Assembly (NCBI GenBank): GCA_026395315.1
Contig: JAPLYY010000015.1
Coordinates: 1-10,780 of the forward strand
Direction of reading: 5' to 3'
DNA: 10,780 bases
From: Candidatus Shapirobacteria bacterium
GTDB taxonomy: Bacteria; Patescibacteriota; Microgenomatia; UBA12405
Of the stretch, positions 1-6,709 are shown one piece after another; positions within the stretch are counted from its first letter, which is position 1; each line of letters begins with the position of its first letter. The notes beneath the pieces are model-generated. The model searched no databases, was not told the origin of the DNA, and worked only from the letters and a program-made list of their open reading frames with translations. Both the position numbers and the translations under genes were made by a program.

Positions 1-501
1 TTGGCTCAATATCAGAAACCAAATGGTCTTATGAAGTTTGACTCCATTTCACTGGAAGATATTGTTACCAAAGCTATTCAAAAAATTGGTCCGATCGCTC
101 AAACCAAACAAATTTCTTTTGTCAATCGTACTAAAAACACCAAATTTCAGGGCAATTTAACTAATTTGGTCGACTTACTGGTTGTTCTGCTTGATAATGC
201 CGTTAAATACAGCCCCGCCAAATCAAAAATTACCTTAGTTTCTAAAAATTTTAAAAATAGTCTCAGTTTGTCTGTTCTTGACCGGGGGATTGGCATTACC
301 GCCACTGATTTACCTCACATTTTTGACCGTTTTTACCGGGCCGATACTGCCCGTGCCGATTCTGACATTAACGGTTACGGTTTAGGTTTATCAATCGCCA
401 AAAAAATCGCTGACTCCCACCACGGCTCCATCTCTGTTGACAGTATCATCGGCCAAGGCAGCACTTTTACTGTCCGCTTACCCCTTACCCAATTCAGCTA
501 A
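1..501 (+). CDS. Sensor histidine kinase, C-terminal ATPase domain (partial, 5' end outside window)
   Basis: This is the catalytic (HATPase_c) end of a two-component sensor kinase, the part that binds ATP and phosphorylates the kinase's own histidine. In-window residues show the N box (LLDNAVKYSP, about 63-72), G1 box (DRGIGI, 94-99), F box (IFDRFYRAD, 107-115) and G2 box (GYGLGLSI, 125-132), all in canonical order. The frame is open from base 1, so the true start, any membrane sensor segments and the HisKA histidine lie upstream. The TTG at base 1 is not a believable start. The stop is TAA at 499-501, 28 bases before the adaptor gene, so the kinase is probably co-transcribed with or genetically linked to the export genes and controls them through a response regulator outside the window. 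The box order fits the PhoR/OmpR-partner type, but the subfamily cannot be fixed from this fragment. Confidence 0.93.
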   Translation: MAQYQKPNGLMKFDSISLEDIVTKAIQKIGPIAQTKQISFVNRTKNTKFQGNLTNLVDLLVVLLDNAVKYSPAKSKITLVSKNFKNSLSLSVLDRGIGITATDLPHIFDRFYRADTARADSDINGYGLGLSIAKKIADSHHGSISVDSIIGQGSTFTVRLPLTQFS

Positions 502-517
502 TCTTCAGATTTATTAA
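493..517 (+). promoter_or_regulatory. Direct-repeat element, candidate response-regulator box upstream of the adaptor gene
   Basis: TTCAG occurs at 493-497 and again at 504-508, exactly 11 bp apart (about one helical turn), followed by an AT-rich TTTATTAA stretch. The element overlaps the last codons of the kinase gene and ends 13 bases before the adaptor ATG at 530. A 25-bp element at 3790-3814 matches it at 19 of 25 positions with the same spacing and a similar distance to the next start codon. Direct repeats with an 11-bp period are the usual binding layout of OmpR/PhoB-family regulators, so this is a plausible target of the partner of the adjacent kinase. That assignment is inference. Confidence 0.45.
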
Positions 518-529
518 CTAACATCGCTC

Positions 530-1765
530 ATGCAAAAAATTAAGAATTTACCCATGTTTGCCAAGATTATTATTGTTGTTATTTTGGGCTTAGGTTATTT
601 TGGTTACACCAAAACGTTTGGTGCTAAATCAACTACACCTACCTATCAAACTGCTACTGCTGCCAAAGGCACTTTAATCAGCACCGTCACTGCCTCCGGC
701 CGTGTTGCCGCTACTAATTCCCGGATTGTCACCACCACTGCCTCCGGCGTCGTTAAAAAAGTTTACGTTACTGAAGGTCAAAAAGTTACCACCGGTACTG
801 CCATTATGAGTATCGATCTTGATATGGATGGCCTCCAAAAATATCAATCGGCTTTAGCCAGCTACCAAGGGGCTCAAAATAGCCTTAAATCTGCCCAGGA
901 TAAATTGTACAGCCTTCAAAGTGCCCAAGTTAACGCTAATAATATTTTCACCAATCAATGGGCTATGCAGTCGCCTGACGATCCTACCTATATTCAACGT
1001 CACAATGATTTATTAACGGCCCAAGCCGCTTTAGCCGATCAGCAAAAAGTTATTCAACAGGCCACCACTTCACTCGAGTCTTCTCGGCTGTCTTTTCAAA
1101 TGGCCGGCGCCACCGTGTATGCCCCGATTAGCGGTACCGTTTCCGCCATTTCCTTATCTCCTGGCATGATTCTTAATCCTACCAGTAATTCCAGCAACAG
1201 CAGTAACACCGCCAATAACATTGCCATTGTTAAAACCAATACTACTCCGGCTGTCTCGGTTAGTCTGACTGAAATCGACGCTCCCAAAGTTAAAGTTGGT
1301 TCCAAAGCTACTATCACCCTTGATGCCTTTCCCTCAAAAACTTTTACCGGTAAAGTGACCGCTGTTGATACTTCCGGTTCGGTCAGTTCTAACGTCGTTA
1401 CTTATACTACTACCATTAAATTTGATTCCGATGTCGCTGAAGTTTTATCCAATATGTCGGCCAATGTTAGTATCATCACCAATGTCAAAAATGATGTTAT
1501 TCTTGTTCCTACCGCTGCTGTTCAATCATCCAGTGGTAATTCCACAGTTCGGATCCTGACCAATGGCCAACTATCTTCAGTTCCGGTCACGATTGGTGAT
1601 TCTGATGGTACTAATACCGAAATTGTTTCTGGTGTTAATGAAGGCGACACTGTTGTTACCTCTGTCAGCATCGGTACCACCACCCGCACCTCTACTACCG
1701 GTACTTCCATCTTTGGTGGTGGTGCCCGCGGCGGTGTCGGGGGTGCTGTTTTCCGTGGCAACTAA
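530..1765 (+). CDS. Periplasmic-adaptor (HlyD/MacA/YknX-type) subunit of ABC export system
   Basis: Membrane-fusion/adaptor protein of 411 aa that would link the ABC permease encoded downstream to its extracytoplasmic substrate. Domains in order: one N-terminal membrane anchor (residues about 9-27); first half of a lipoyl/barrel-sandwich domain (about 58-97, with ASGVVKKVYVTEGQKV); an alpha-helical hairpin rich in Gln/Ala/Ser (about 100-190); second lipoyl half (about 193-233, VYAPISGTVSAISLSPGMIL); a beta-barrel (about 240-320); and a membrane-proximal domain (about 323-380). The tail (385-411) is Thr/Ser- then Gly/Arg-rich (FGGGARGGVGG), like a segment of the protein at 3830. There is no Shine-Dalgarno before the ATG. 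The stop is followed by only two bases before the ATPase start, so the two are certainly co-expressed. In a monoderm cell the closest functional analogue would be YknX rather than a TolC-coupled MacA. Family assignment is firm; the exported substrate is unknown. Confidence 0.92.
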   Translation: MQKIKNLPMFAKIIIVVILGLGYFGYTKTFGAKSTTPTYQTATAAKGTLISTVTASGRVAATNSRIVTTTASGVVKKVYVTEGQKVTTGTAIMSIDLDMDGLQKYQSALASYQGAQNSLKSAQDKLYSLQSAQVNANNIFTNQWAMQSPDDPTYIQRHNDLLTAQAALADQQKVIQQATTSLESSRLSFQMAGATVYAPISGTVSAISLSPGMILNPTSNSSNSSNTANNIAIVKTNTTPAVSVSLTEIDAPKVKVGSKATITLDAFPSKTFTGKVTAVDTSGSVSSNVVTYTTTIKFDSDVAEVLSNMSANVSIITNVKNDVILVPTAAVQSSSGNSTVRILTNGQLSSVPVTIGDSDGTNTEIVSGVNEGDTVVTSVSIGTTTRTSTTGTSIFGGGARGGVGGAVFRGN

Positions 1766-1767
1766 TT

Positions 1768-2493
1768 ATGGTCAAATCTATTATTCACGCTTCTCATTTA
1801 TCTAAAATTTACCGGACCGATATTGTCGAAACCGTGGCTCTTGATGATGTTTCTTTTGATATTCAAAAAGGGGAGTTCGTCGCCATTATGGGCCCGTCCG
1901 GTTCCGGCAAATCCACATTAATGCATATTTTAGGAGCCTTGGATAAACCAACCACCGGTGAATATATTCTCGACGGGGAAGAAGTGGAAAATTTATCCGA
2001 TGATGAGCTTTCCGATATCCGAAATCGTAAAATCGGTTTTGTTTTCCAGGCTTTTAATCTTTTACCTCGGACTACTGCTTTAAAAAACGTCATGTTGCCC
2101 ATGGCTTATGCTGATATTCCCAAAGAAGAAAGGGAAGCCATTGCCATTAAATATTTAAAAATGGTCGGTTTAGGCGATCGGATGTATCACACCAGCAACC
2201 AAATCTCCGGCGGTCAACAACAACGCGTCGCCATTGCCCGCTCCCTGGTCATGAATCCGGCCTTGATTCTGGCCGATGAACCGACCGGTAATATTGCTAC
2301 TGCCCAAGCCGAAGAAATTATGGCTATTTTTCAGCAGCTTAATGACGACGGTCATACTATTGTTATGATCACTCACGAGCCGGATATTGCCCAGCATGCC
2401 AAACGCATTATTCATATTCGTGACGGCAAAATTGCCGAAGATAGTATTTCCCATCAACAAAGAATTATTAAAAAAACCAAATCTTCAAAATGA
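1768..2493 (+). CDS. ABC transporter ATPase, MacB/LolD/YknY family
   Basis: Cytoplasmic ATPase of 241 aa that would power the FtsX-type permease encoded next. Motifs: Walker A GPSGSGKST (42-50), Q-loop FVFQAFNLLP (91-100), signature ISGGQQQRVAIARSL (146-160), Walker B ALILADEP (165-172) with catalytic Glu171, and H-loop His213 (ITHEPD). FQAFNLLP and ADEPTGN are typical of the MacB/LolD/FtsE-like group. The D-loop is odd: most relatives read GNLDS after DEPT, while this one reads GNIATAQ and lacks the Asp. The C-terminal tail is Lys-rich (IIKKTKSSK). The start ATG follows the adaptor stop by two bases and has no Shine-Dalgarno, so translation probably depends on the upstream gene. A 70-base spacer separates it from the permease. 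Family and role are confident. Confidence 0.95.
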   Translation: MVKSIIHASHLSKIYRTDIVETVALDDVSFDIQKGEFVAIMGPSGSGKSTLMHILGALDKPTTGEYILDGEEVENLSDDELSDIRNRKIGFVFQAFNLLPRTTALKNVMLPMAYADIPKEEREAIAIKYLKMVGLGDRMYHTSNQISGGQQQRVAIARSLVMNPALILADEPTGNIATAQAEEIMAIFQQLNDDGHTIVMITHEPDIAQHAKRIIHIRDGKIAEDSISHQQRIIKKTKSSK

Positions 2494-2539
2494 TAAATAT
2501 TATTCAAGTTAATAAATTAATTACTCCCTGTCCTGTCAA

Positions 2540-2558
2540 GGGAAGGGTCGGGGAAGGG
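2540..2558 (+). promoter_or_regulatory. Four-tract G-run (potential G-quadruplex) in the ribosome-binding region of the permease gene
   Basis: The 19 bases GGGAAGGGTCGGGGAAGGG form four runs of at least three G separated by two-base loops. They end five bases (all T) before the ATG at 2564. This fits the classic intramolecular G-quadruplex pattern and occupies the position of a ribosome-binding site. C-rich runs just upstream (2526-2533) could instead pair with the G runs, giving two alternative folds. The GGGAAGGG tract might also serve as a weak Shine-Dalgarno, which the neighbouring genes lack. It could also be one copy of a dispersed intergenic repeat. The pattern is seen directly; any regulatory effect is inference. 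Confidence 0.5.
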
Positions 2559-2563
2559 TTTTT

Positions 2564-3787
2564 ATGACTTTAATCGAAACATTTTTAGAAAGTCTCGGCA
2601 CCTTAACCCTCAATAAAACCAGAACTGGTCTGGCTGTCTTGGGTATTGTTATCGGTATTGGTAGTGTCATTGCTCTGGTATCTCTTGGCCAGGCTACCCA
2701 GCTGTCAATCCAAAACCAAATTGAATCTCTTGGTGCCAATTTACTCACCGTTAATCCCGGTGCTCCCCGTACCGGTGCTGTTCGTGGTGCTCCTGGCAGT
2801 GACACCACCCTGACTGATGAAGATGCCACTGCTATTGCCGCTTCTTCCCAAATCACCACTATTAATAGTGTCTCTCCTGAATATTCCGGTCGTACCCAAA
2901 TAACCACCGCCGGTAATAATACCAATTCCTCTGTCATTGGTGCTGTTTCCACCTATCTTACTATTCATAAACTTACTATTGATTCCGGTCGTTTTATCTC
3001 CGACACTGACAATGTTAATATGTCCAAAGTTGCCGTCATGGGTCCCACCGTTGCTTTAACCTTGTTCCCTGATGGTTCCTCTCCGATCGGTCAAAACATC
3101 CGTATTAAAGGTCAAACTTTTACTGTCATCGGTGTCACCGTCGCCAAAGGTGGTAATGGTTTTAATAATGTCGATAATCTAATTTATATCCCTTTATCCA
3201 CTGCCCAAAAACAAATTTTTGGTGTCGACTATCTTAGTTCCATTGCCATTGAAGCTAAAAGCTCTGATATTATGACCACTGCCCAAGATGAAGTCGGCTA
3301 TTTTCTCCTCGCCCGTCATAAAATTTCCGACCCGACTAAGGCCGATTTCACTATTATGTCTCAACAGGATATTTTAAACACTGTTTCCTCCACTACCGGA
3401 ACCTTTACTGCTCTTTTATCCGGTATCGCCGCTATTTCTCTATTAGTTGGTGGTATCGGTATTATGAATATAATGCTCGTCACTGTTACTGAACGCACTC
3501 GGGAAATTGGTCTGCGTAAGGCTCTCGGCGCCAAGAAAACCACTATTACCACCCAATTTTTAACCGAATCGATAATCCTGACTTTTACCGGTGGCATCAT
3601 CGGCATTATTTTAGGCATTATTATTTCCTTTGTTGTGGCTAAACTTCTTGGTACTCTATTCTTCGTCTCTCCGGGTTCAATCCTTTTAGCCTTTGTCGTT
3701 TCCGCCGGTATCGGTATTCTCTTTGGCTGGTATCCCGCCAAGCGTGCCTCCAATCTCCAGCCCATCGAAGCTTTGAGATATGAATAA
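2564..3787 (+). CDS. ABC transporter permease, MacB/FtsX family (YknZ-like)
   Basis: Membrane subunit of 407 aa with the MacB layout: first transmembrane helix (about 21-43), a large extracytoplasmic core domain (about 50-270), then three more helices (about 280-306, 331-361 and 366-390). Family hallmarks are the cytoplasmic coupling segment ERTREIGLRKALGA (310-323) after the second helix and the C-terminal PAKRASNLQPIEALRYE. The extracytoplasmic core has a Gly/Pro/Arg insert (NPGAPRTGAVRGAPGSD, about 64-80). There is no fused ATPase, so with the two genes upstream it makes a split MacAB (YknXYZ-like) exporter. Such systems work by mechanotransmission, moving peptides, lipoproteins or toxins on the outer face of the membrane. 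ATG at 2564 is preferred because it places the amphipathic N-terminus and first helix correctly; the G-rich tract just before it may modulate translation. The substrate cannot be read from the sequence. Confidence 0.94.
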   Translation: MTLIETFLESLGTLTLNKTRTGLAVLGIVIGIGSVIALVSLGQATQLSIQNQIESLGANLLTVNPGAPRTGAVRGAPGSDTTLTDEDATAIAASSQITTINSVSPEYSGRTQITTAGNNTNSSVIGAVSTYLTIHKLTIDSGRFISDTDNVNMSKVAVMGPTVALTLFPDGSSPIGQNIRIKGQTFTVIGVTVAKGGNGFNNVDNLIYIPLSTAQKQIFGVDYLSSIAIEAKSSDIMTTAQDEVGYFLLARHKISDPTKADFTIMSQQDILNTVSSTTGTFTALLSGIAAISLLVGGIGIMNIMLVTVTERTREIGLRKALGAKKTTITTQFLTESIILTFTGGIIGIILGIIISFVVAKLLGTLFFVSPGSILLAFVVSAGIGILFGWYPAKRASNLQPIEALRYE

Positions 3788-3789
3788 AT

Positions 3790-3814
3790 TTCAGTTATCT
3801 TTCAGTTTTATTTA
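3790..3814 (+). promoter_or_regulatory. Second copy of the TTCAG direct-repeat element, upstream of the small anchored protein
   Basis: TTCAG at 3790-3794 and 3801-3805, 11 bp apart, then TTTTATTTA. It matches the 493-517 element at 19 of 25 positions and sits in the 42-base spacer between the permease stop and the ATG at 3830 (25 bases from the second repeat to the ATG, against 22 in the first copy). An internal promoter controlled by the same regulator would let the small protein be made separately from the transporter. Its function is inferred from layout only. Confidence 0.45.
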
Positions 3815-3829
3815 TTAAACTTTTTTAAT

Positions 3830-4273
3830 ATGAAATCAAATCAATTAATCATCACTCTCCTTGCTGTTGTTATTTTCTCCGGTGCTGGCTTTTTTGCCGG
3901 TACCAAATATCAGCAATCCAAAACCCCATCCTTTGGCAATTTCGCCCGTACTGGTCAAGCCGGTCAAATGGGAAACCGTGCCGGTGGTGCCCGCGGTGGT
4001 CAGGTTATTGGTGATATTATGAGCGCTGATAACAATTCCATCACCGTCAAACTGGCCGATGGCAGTTCTAAAATCGTCATTCTTTCCAATACCGCTTCAA
4101 TCAACAAAGCGGCTATCGCCACTACTGCTGACCTCACCGTTGGTACTAAAGTTGCCGTCTTTGGCACTACTAATACCGATGGCAGCGTCACCGCTCAAAA
4201 TGTCCAAATCAACCCCACTAACGTCATGCATGGTCCTTCCGGAATCTCTGGTACACCCACTACCGGCCAATAA
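3830..4273 (+). CDS. Small membrane-anchored protein with Gly-rich linker and DUF5666-like beta domain
   Basis: Protein of 147 aa with an N-terminal signal-anchor (residues about 7-25, ending in a cluster of small residues), a Gly/Arg/Asn/Gln-rich linker (about 35-58, with GNRAGGARGGQ) and a compact beta-rich domain (about 59-127: GDIMSADNNSITVKLADGSS, then TVGTKVAVFG and NTDGSVTAQNVQI). That domain pattern, with a statement of ionic or chemical effect, a 'T-V-G-x-x-V' strand and 'D-G-S-V-T-A', resembles DUF5666, whose biochemical role is unknown. The protein would sit on the outer face of the membrane. Its position behind the exporter, its own copy of the TTCAG repeat element and a Gly/Arg tract like that at the adaptor's C-terminus suggest an accessory or sensor role for this export system. 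The stop is one base from the end of the convergent exporter gene. I do not assign a function. Confidence 0.82.
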   Translation: MKSNQLIITLLAVVIFSGAGFFAGTKYQQSKTPSFGNFARTGQAGQMGNRAGGARGGQVIGDIMSADNNSITVKLADGSSKIVILSNTASINKAAIATTADLTVGTKVAVFGTTNTDGSVTAQNVQINPTNVMHGPSGISGTPTTGQ

Positions 4274-4274
4274 A

Positions 4275-6026
4275 CTAATTTTCGATTTTATTTTCTTCGT
4301 TAGGTAATTTTCCCTTTGCCTGAAGTGTCCACAGCATTTTGTAAATGCCGCCTTTCTTGATTAGTTCGTCATGTTTTCCCTCTTCAACCACATTCCCGTT
4401 TGATAGCACTATAATTTTGTCAGCCCCACGGATGGTCGAAAACCGGTGAGCGATGACAATTACTGTCCGGCTTTTTGCTGCTTGATTTAAAGCACCCTGA
4501 ATCATCCTTTCTGATTCGGAATCCAAATTACTGGTCGCTTCATCAAAAATTAATATTTTTGGATCGGCCAACATTGCCCTGGCAATTGCCAGTCTCTGTT
4601 TTTGTCCGCCGGATAATTTAATGCCTCTTTCGCCGACTTCTGTCTCCCATCCTTTATCTAATTTTTCAATAAACTCCAAAATATTTGCTTTTGATGCTGC
4701 TTCCCTTATTTCCTCCATTGAAGCTTCGTCTTTACCATAAGCCAAATTAAACTTTATGGTGTTATTAAACATAATTGGTTCTTGTGGCACCACTCCCATC
4801 AAAGATCTCAAAGTTGTTTTTCTCATTCTTTTTATGTTAATCCCGTCAATTTTAATCACCCCTTCCGATACATCATAAAATCGCAGTAATAATTTTATTA
4901 AAGTCGTTTTTCCCGCCCCTGATCTGCCCACCAGCGCTACCCTTTCCCCTGAATTTATTTTTATGGAAATATTATCCAAAATTTTTTGTTTGTTTTTAGG
5001 ATAAACAAATCCCACATTTATAAATTCAATTTTACCTTTCACCACTTTTCTTTTTGTCGCTATTCTTGGGTCTTTAACTTTTATTTCATTGTCCAGGATA
5101 CCCATATATTTTTCCAAATCGGTCGTACTTTTAGCAATCTCCCGGATTTTAAAAAATAAGTTAAAAAATTGATAATAAAATCCGGTTACAAATCCTGCCA
5201 CCATAATCATGTCTCCGTTAGTCAATCCTTTTCCCAGTTTATTTATCGTCATCCACAACATCAATAGCACTCCCAAACCCGACACTGTTCCGATTACTAT
5301 ATCCATGGCTCTAAATGAGTTACCGTAGACTAACAATTTATTTCCCCAATCAATTAATTTAAAACTTAGTCTTTTTCTTTCTTTTATCTCCGCCGCAAAA
5401 AATTTGACTGTCTCATAATTTATCATTCCGTCGGCAATTACCCCGGCCACCTCATCATCAGCTTTATTAAATTCGCTTCTGGTTTTTAAATTCCGGGCTA
5501 TTAGCCACCACATTAATCCGATATTAAACAAAAATAGCACCCCTAATACTCCGGCGATTTCCCACGAAGCAGTCGTTAAAAAGTACAAAGTTACTATCAA
5601 TCCGATCAATACCCGGTAAAGTTCATTGTGAATATTAAAAAATAAGGTGAACACGGCACTGTCGCCCCGTCTAAAAGCAGAAATCAACGAACCCGTGCTT
5701 TTATCCACATGATAGGCAAAATCCAACTCCATAATTTTTTGAAATACTACTTCCCGGATGGTTGACGATAGGGGAACCAAAATCCGGTCGCTTAAGTAGT
5801 AGCCATACGCCGAAATTAAATTCCCCACGATAACTGACAATCCAAACATTCCCAAATAATAATAAATATCATTTACCTTTCCCGCCTCAGACGAGTTTAA
5901 AATCATTTTTAACCAATATGGTCTGATTGTTTCCAATATTGTCCCTATGGTAACGACACCCAAAAATAGTGCCATCCGCAGTTTATATTTGCCCAAAAAT
6001 TGGTAAAACTTAAATATCAGTTTCAT
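4275..6026 (-). CDS. ABC exporter, MsbA/MdlB-type half-transporter (fused membrane and ATPase domains)
   Basis: Half-transporter of 583 aa that would act as a dimer at the cytoplasmic membrane. The N-terminal membrane domain (about 15-305) carries the usual six helices of a type IV exporter, with clear hydrophobic segments near 18-36, 56-76, 130-152, 157-176, 240-262 and 271-292. The ATPase domain (about 330-570) has Walker A GRSGAGKTT (367-375), Q-loop VPQEP (413-417), signature LSGGQKQR (471-478), Walker B ILIFDEATSNLDS (491-503, catalytic Glu496) and H-loop His527. All catalytic residues are present. Length is normal for the family. The ATG has no Shine-Dalgarno, and a TAAAAT -10-like element lies nine bases upstream. 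Substrate could be lipid, drug or peptide; nothing in the sequence decides. It is convergent with the 3830 gene (one-base gap) and divergent from the zinc-ribbon gene (66-base shared spacer). Confidence 0.94.
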   Translation of the reverse strand: MKLIFKFYQFLGKYKLRMALFLGVVTIGTILETIRPYWLKMILNSSEAGKVNDIYYYLGMFGLSVIVGNLISAYGYYLSDRILVPLSSTIREVVFQKIMELDFAYHVDKSTGSLISAFRRGDSAVFTLFFNIHNELYRVLIGLIVTLYFLTTASWEIAGVLGVLFLFNIGLMWWLIARNLKTRSEFNKADDEVAGVIADGMINYETVKFFAAEIKERKRLSFKLIDWGNKLLVYGNSFRAMDIVIGTVSGLGVLLMLWMTINKLGKGLTNGDMIMVAGFVTGFYYQFFNLFFKIREIAKSTTDLEKYMGILDNEIKVKDPRIATKRKVVKGKIEFINVGFVYPKNKQKILDNISIKINSGERVALVGRSGAGKTTLIKLLLRFYDVSEGVIKIDGINIKRMRKTTLRSLMGVVPQEPIMFNNTIKFNLAYGKDEASMEEIREAASKANILEFIEKLDKGWETEVGERGIKLSGGQKQRLAIARAMLADPKILIFDEATSNLDSESERMIQGALNQAAKSRTVIVIAHRFSTIRGADKIIVLSNGNVVEEGKHDELIKKGGIYKMLWTLQAKGKLPNEENKIEN

Positions 6027-6035
6027 GTGGATTTC

Positions 6036-6041
6036 ATTTTA
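6036..6041 (-). promoter_or_regulatory. Possible -10 element for the ABC exporter gene
   Basis: On the minus strand TAAAAT lies nine bases before the exporter ATG, which would give a 5' leader of only about three bases. No convincing -35 or TG extension is visible. It is listed because it fits the short-leader pattern of other starts in the window. Confidence 0.22.
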
Positions 6042-6076
6042 GTATTTTCCACCAAATATTACTAGTATGTTCTTTG

Positions 6077-6085
6077 TGCTACCAT
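6077..6085 (+). promoter_or_regulatory. Extended -10 promoter element close to the zinc-ribbon gene start
   Basis: TGCTACCAT matches the extended -10 form TGnTAnnnT and ends seven bases before the ATG at 6093, which puts the expected transcription start at or next to the A of the ATG. A perfect TATAAT at 6085-6090 overlaps it but is too close to the start codon to serve this ATG. No -35 box and no Shine-Dalgarno are visible. The likely result is a leaderless mRNA. Confidence 0.4.
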
Positions 6086-6092
6086 ATAATCT

Positions 6093-6617
6093 ATGGCAGA
6101 AACAACAACTTGTCCCAAATGCGGCGCCCCCTTAAGTCCGATCACTGAAACTTCCACTGGCCGGAAACTCCAACGCTGTTCTAAAGGCTCTTGGAATGCC
6201 GAGACTCACAAAAACGAAGGTTGTGAATATGTTAAATGGCTCGAAGTTGAGCCCCAAACTCTTGACGAAAAATGTCCCAAATGTGGCGCGGCGCTGGTTT
6301 TGCAGGTTACCCGTTTTGGTAAAAAAATGAAAAAATGTTCCGCCGGATCGTGGGATAAAGAGAAAAAAATTGCTCTCGGTTGTGACTATGTCGAATGGCT
6401 CAATGGTACCACTGAACCCCTCGATGAAAAATGCCCCAAGTGTGGCGAAAAACTTGTTTTAGCTACCACCGCCAACGGTAAACGTCTCAAAAAATGTTCT
6501 ACTGCCGGCTGGGATCGTGATGCCAAGAAAGCCACCGGTTGTGACTATGTTCTTTGGCTCAAACCAGGCCAATCTGTTAGCGATAATGGCGAAGAATTTC
6601 TTCCTCCTGAAGAATAA
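6093..6617 (+). CDS. Protein of three tandem Cys4 zinc ribbons (topoisomerase I C-terminal-like repeats)
   Basis: Protein of 174 aa built almost wholly from three repeats of about 50 residues. Each has CPKCG, a basic stretch, a third Cys in a (K/R)CS motif, a Trp (GSW/AGW), and a fourth Cys in GC(D/E)YVxWL. Cysteines are at 7, 10, 29, 44; 61, 64, 82, 97; and 114, 117, 135, 150, so the spacing is CX2C-X17/18-C-X14-C. CPKCG...KKC resembles the C4 zinc fingers at the C-terminus of bacterial topoisomerase I, which bind single-stranded DNA, but the gap between the third and fourth Cys is longer and holds a conserved Trp. The linkers are acidic (TLDEK, PLDEK), as is the C-terminus (NGEEFLPPEE). It may be a nucleic-acid-binding or adaptor protein, though this is inference. 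The start is preceded by an extended -10 element and no Shine-Dalgarno. A possible hairpin terminator follows at 6627-6649. Confidence 0.85.
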   Translation: MAETTTCPKCGAPLSPITETSTGRKLQRCSKGSWNAETHKNEGCEYVKWLEVEPQTLDEKCPKCGAALVLQVTRFGKKMKKCSAGSWDKEKKIALGCDYVEWLNGTTEPLDEKCPKCGEKLVLATTANGKRLKKCSTAGWDRDAKKATGCDYVLWLKPGQSVSDNGEEFLPPEE

Positions 6618-6626
6618 TTAGTCTCT

Positions 6627-6649
6627 CACCAACGCCAACTGGGTGTTTT
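6627..6649 (+). terminator. Weak intrinsic terminator after the zinc-ribbon gene
   Basis: CACCA (6627-6631) can pair with TGGGTG (6640-6645) with one bulged base and an eight-base loop, followed by TTTT at 6646-6649. The stem is short and the T tract brief, so termination would be modest. It falls in the right place, ten bases after the stop and before the PurP pair. Confidence 0.3.
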
Positions 6650-6659
6650 AAAAATATTC

Positions 6660-6688
6660 TTGATGGGTAAATTCCGGAGAAGTAGGAT
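6660..6688 (+). promoter_or_regulatory. Possible promoter for the PurP-family pair
   Basis: TTGATG (6660-6665) and TAGGAT (6683-6688) are separated by 17 bases, matching -35 and -10 consensus at four of six positions each. Transcription would start near 6695, giving a leader of about 15 bases. Overlapping TATTAT hexamers (6688-6696) offer alternatives. The region is AT-rich, so chance matches are likely. Confidence 0.25.
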
Positions 6689-6709
6689 ATTATTATTAAT
6701 AAATAACAA

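Noticed and set aside
2536..2952. Antisense open frame of 138 codons under the permease gene
   Set aside because: Lies wholly opposite a strongly supported gene; low-complexity Val/Pro/Arg composition typical of a shadow frame; no recognisable motif.
3361..3765. Antisense open frame of 134 codons under the permease 3' end
   Set aside because: Mirrors the transmembrane codons of the permease; Ile/Pro/Arg-rich with no family resemblance.
530..4273. Classic tripartite MacAB-TolC efflux pump
   Set aside because: No outer-membrane channel gene is seen and the organism looks monoderm-like; a split YknXYZ-type system is the safer reading.
6085..6090. Perfect TATAAT two bases before the zinc-ribbon ATG
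   Set aside because: As a -10 box it would start transcription inside the coding sequence; the overlapping TGCTACCAT fits the start better.
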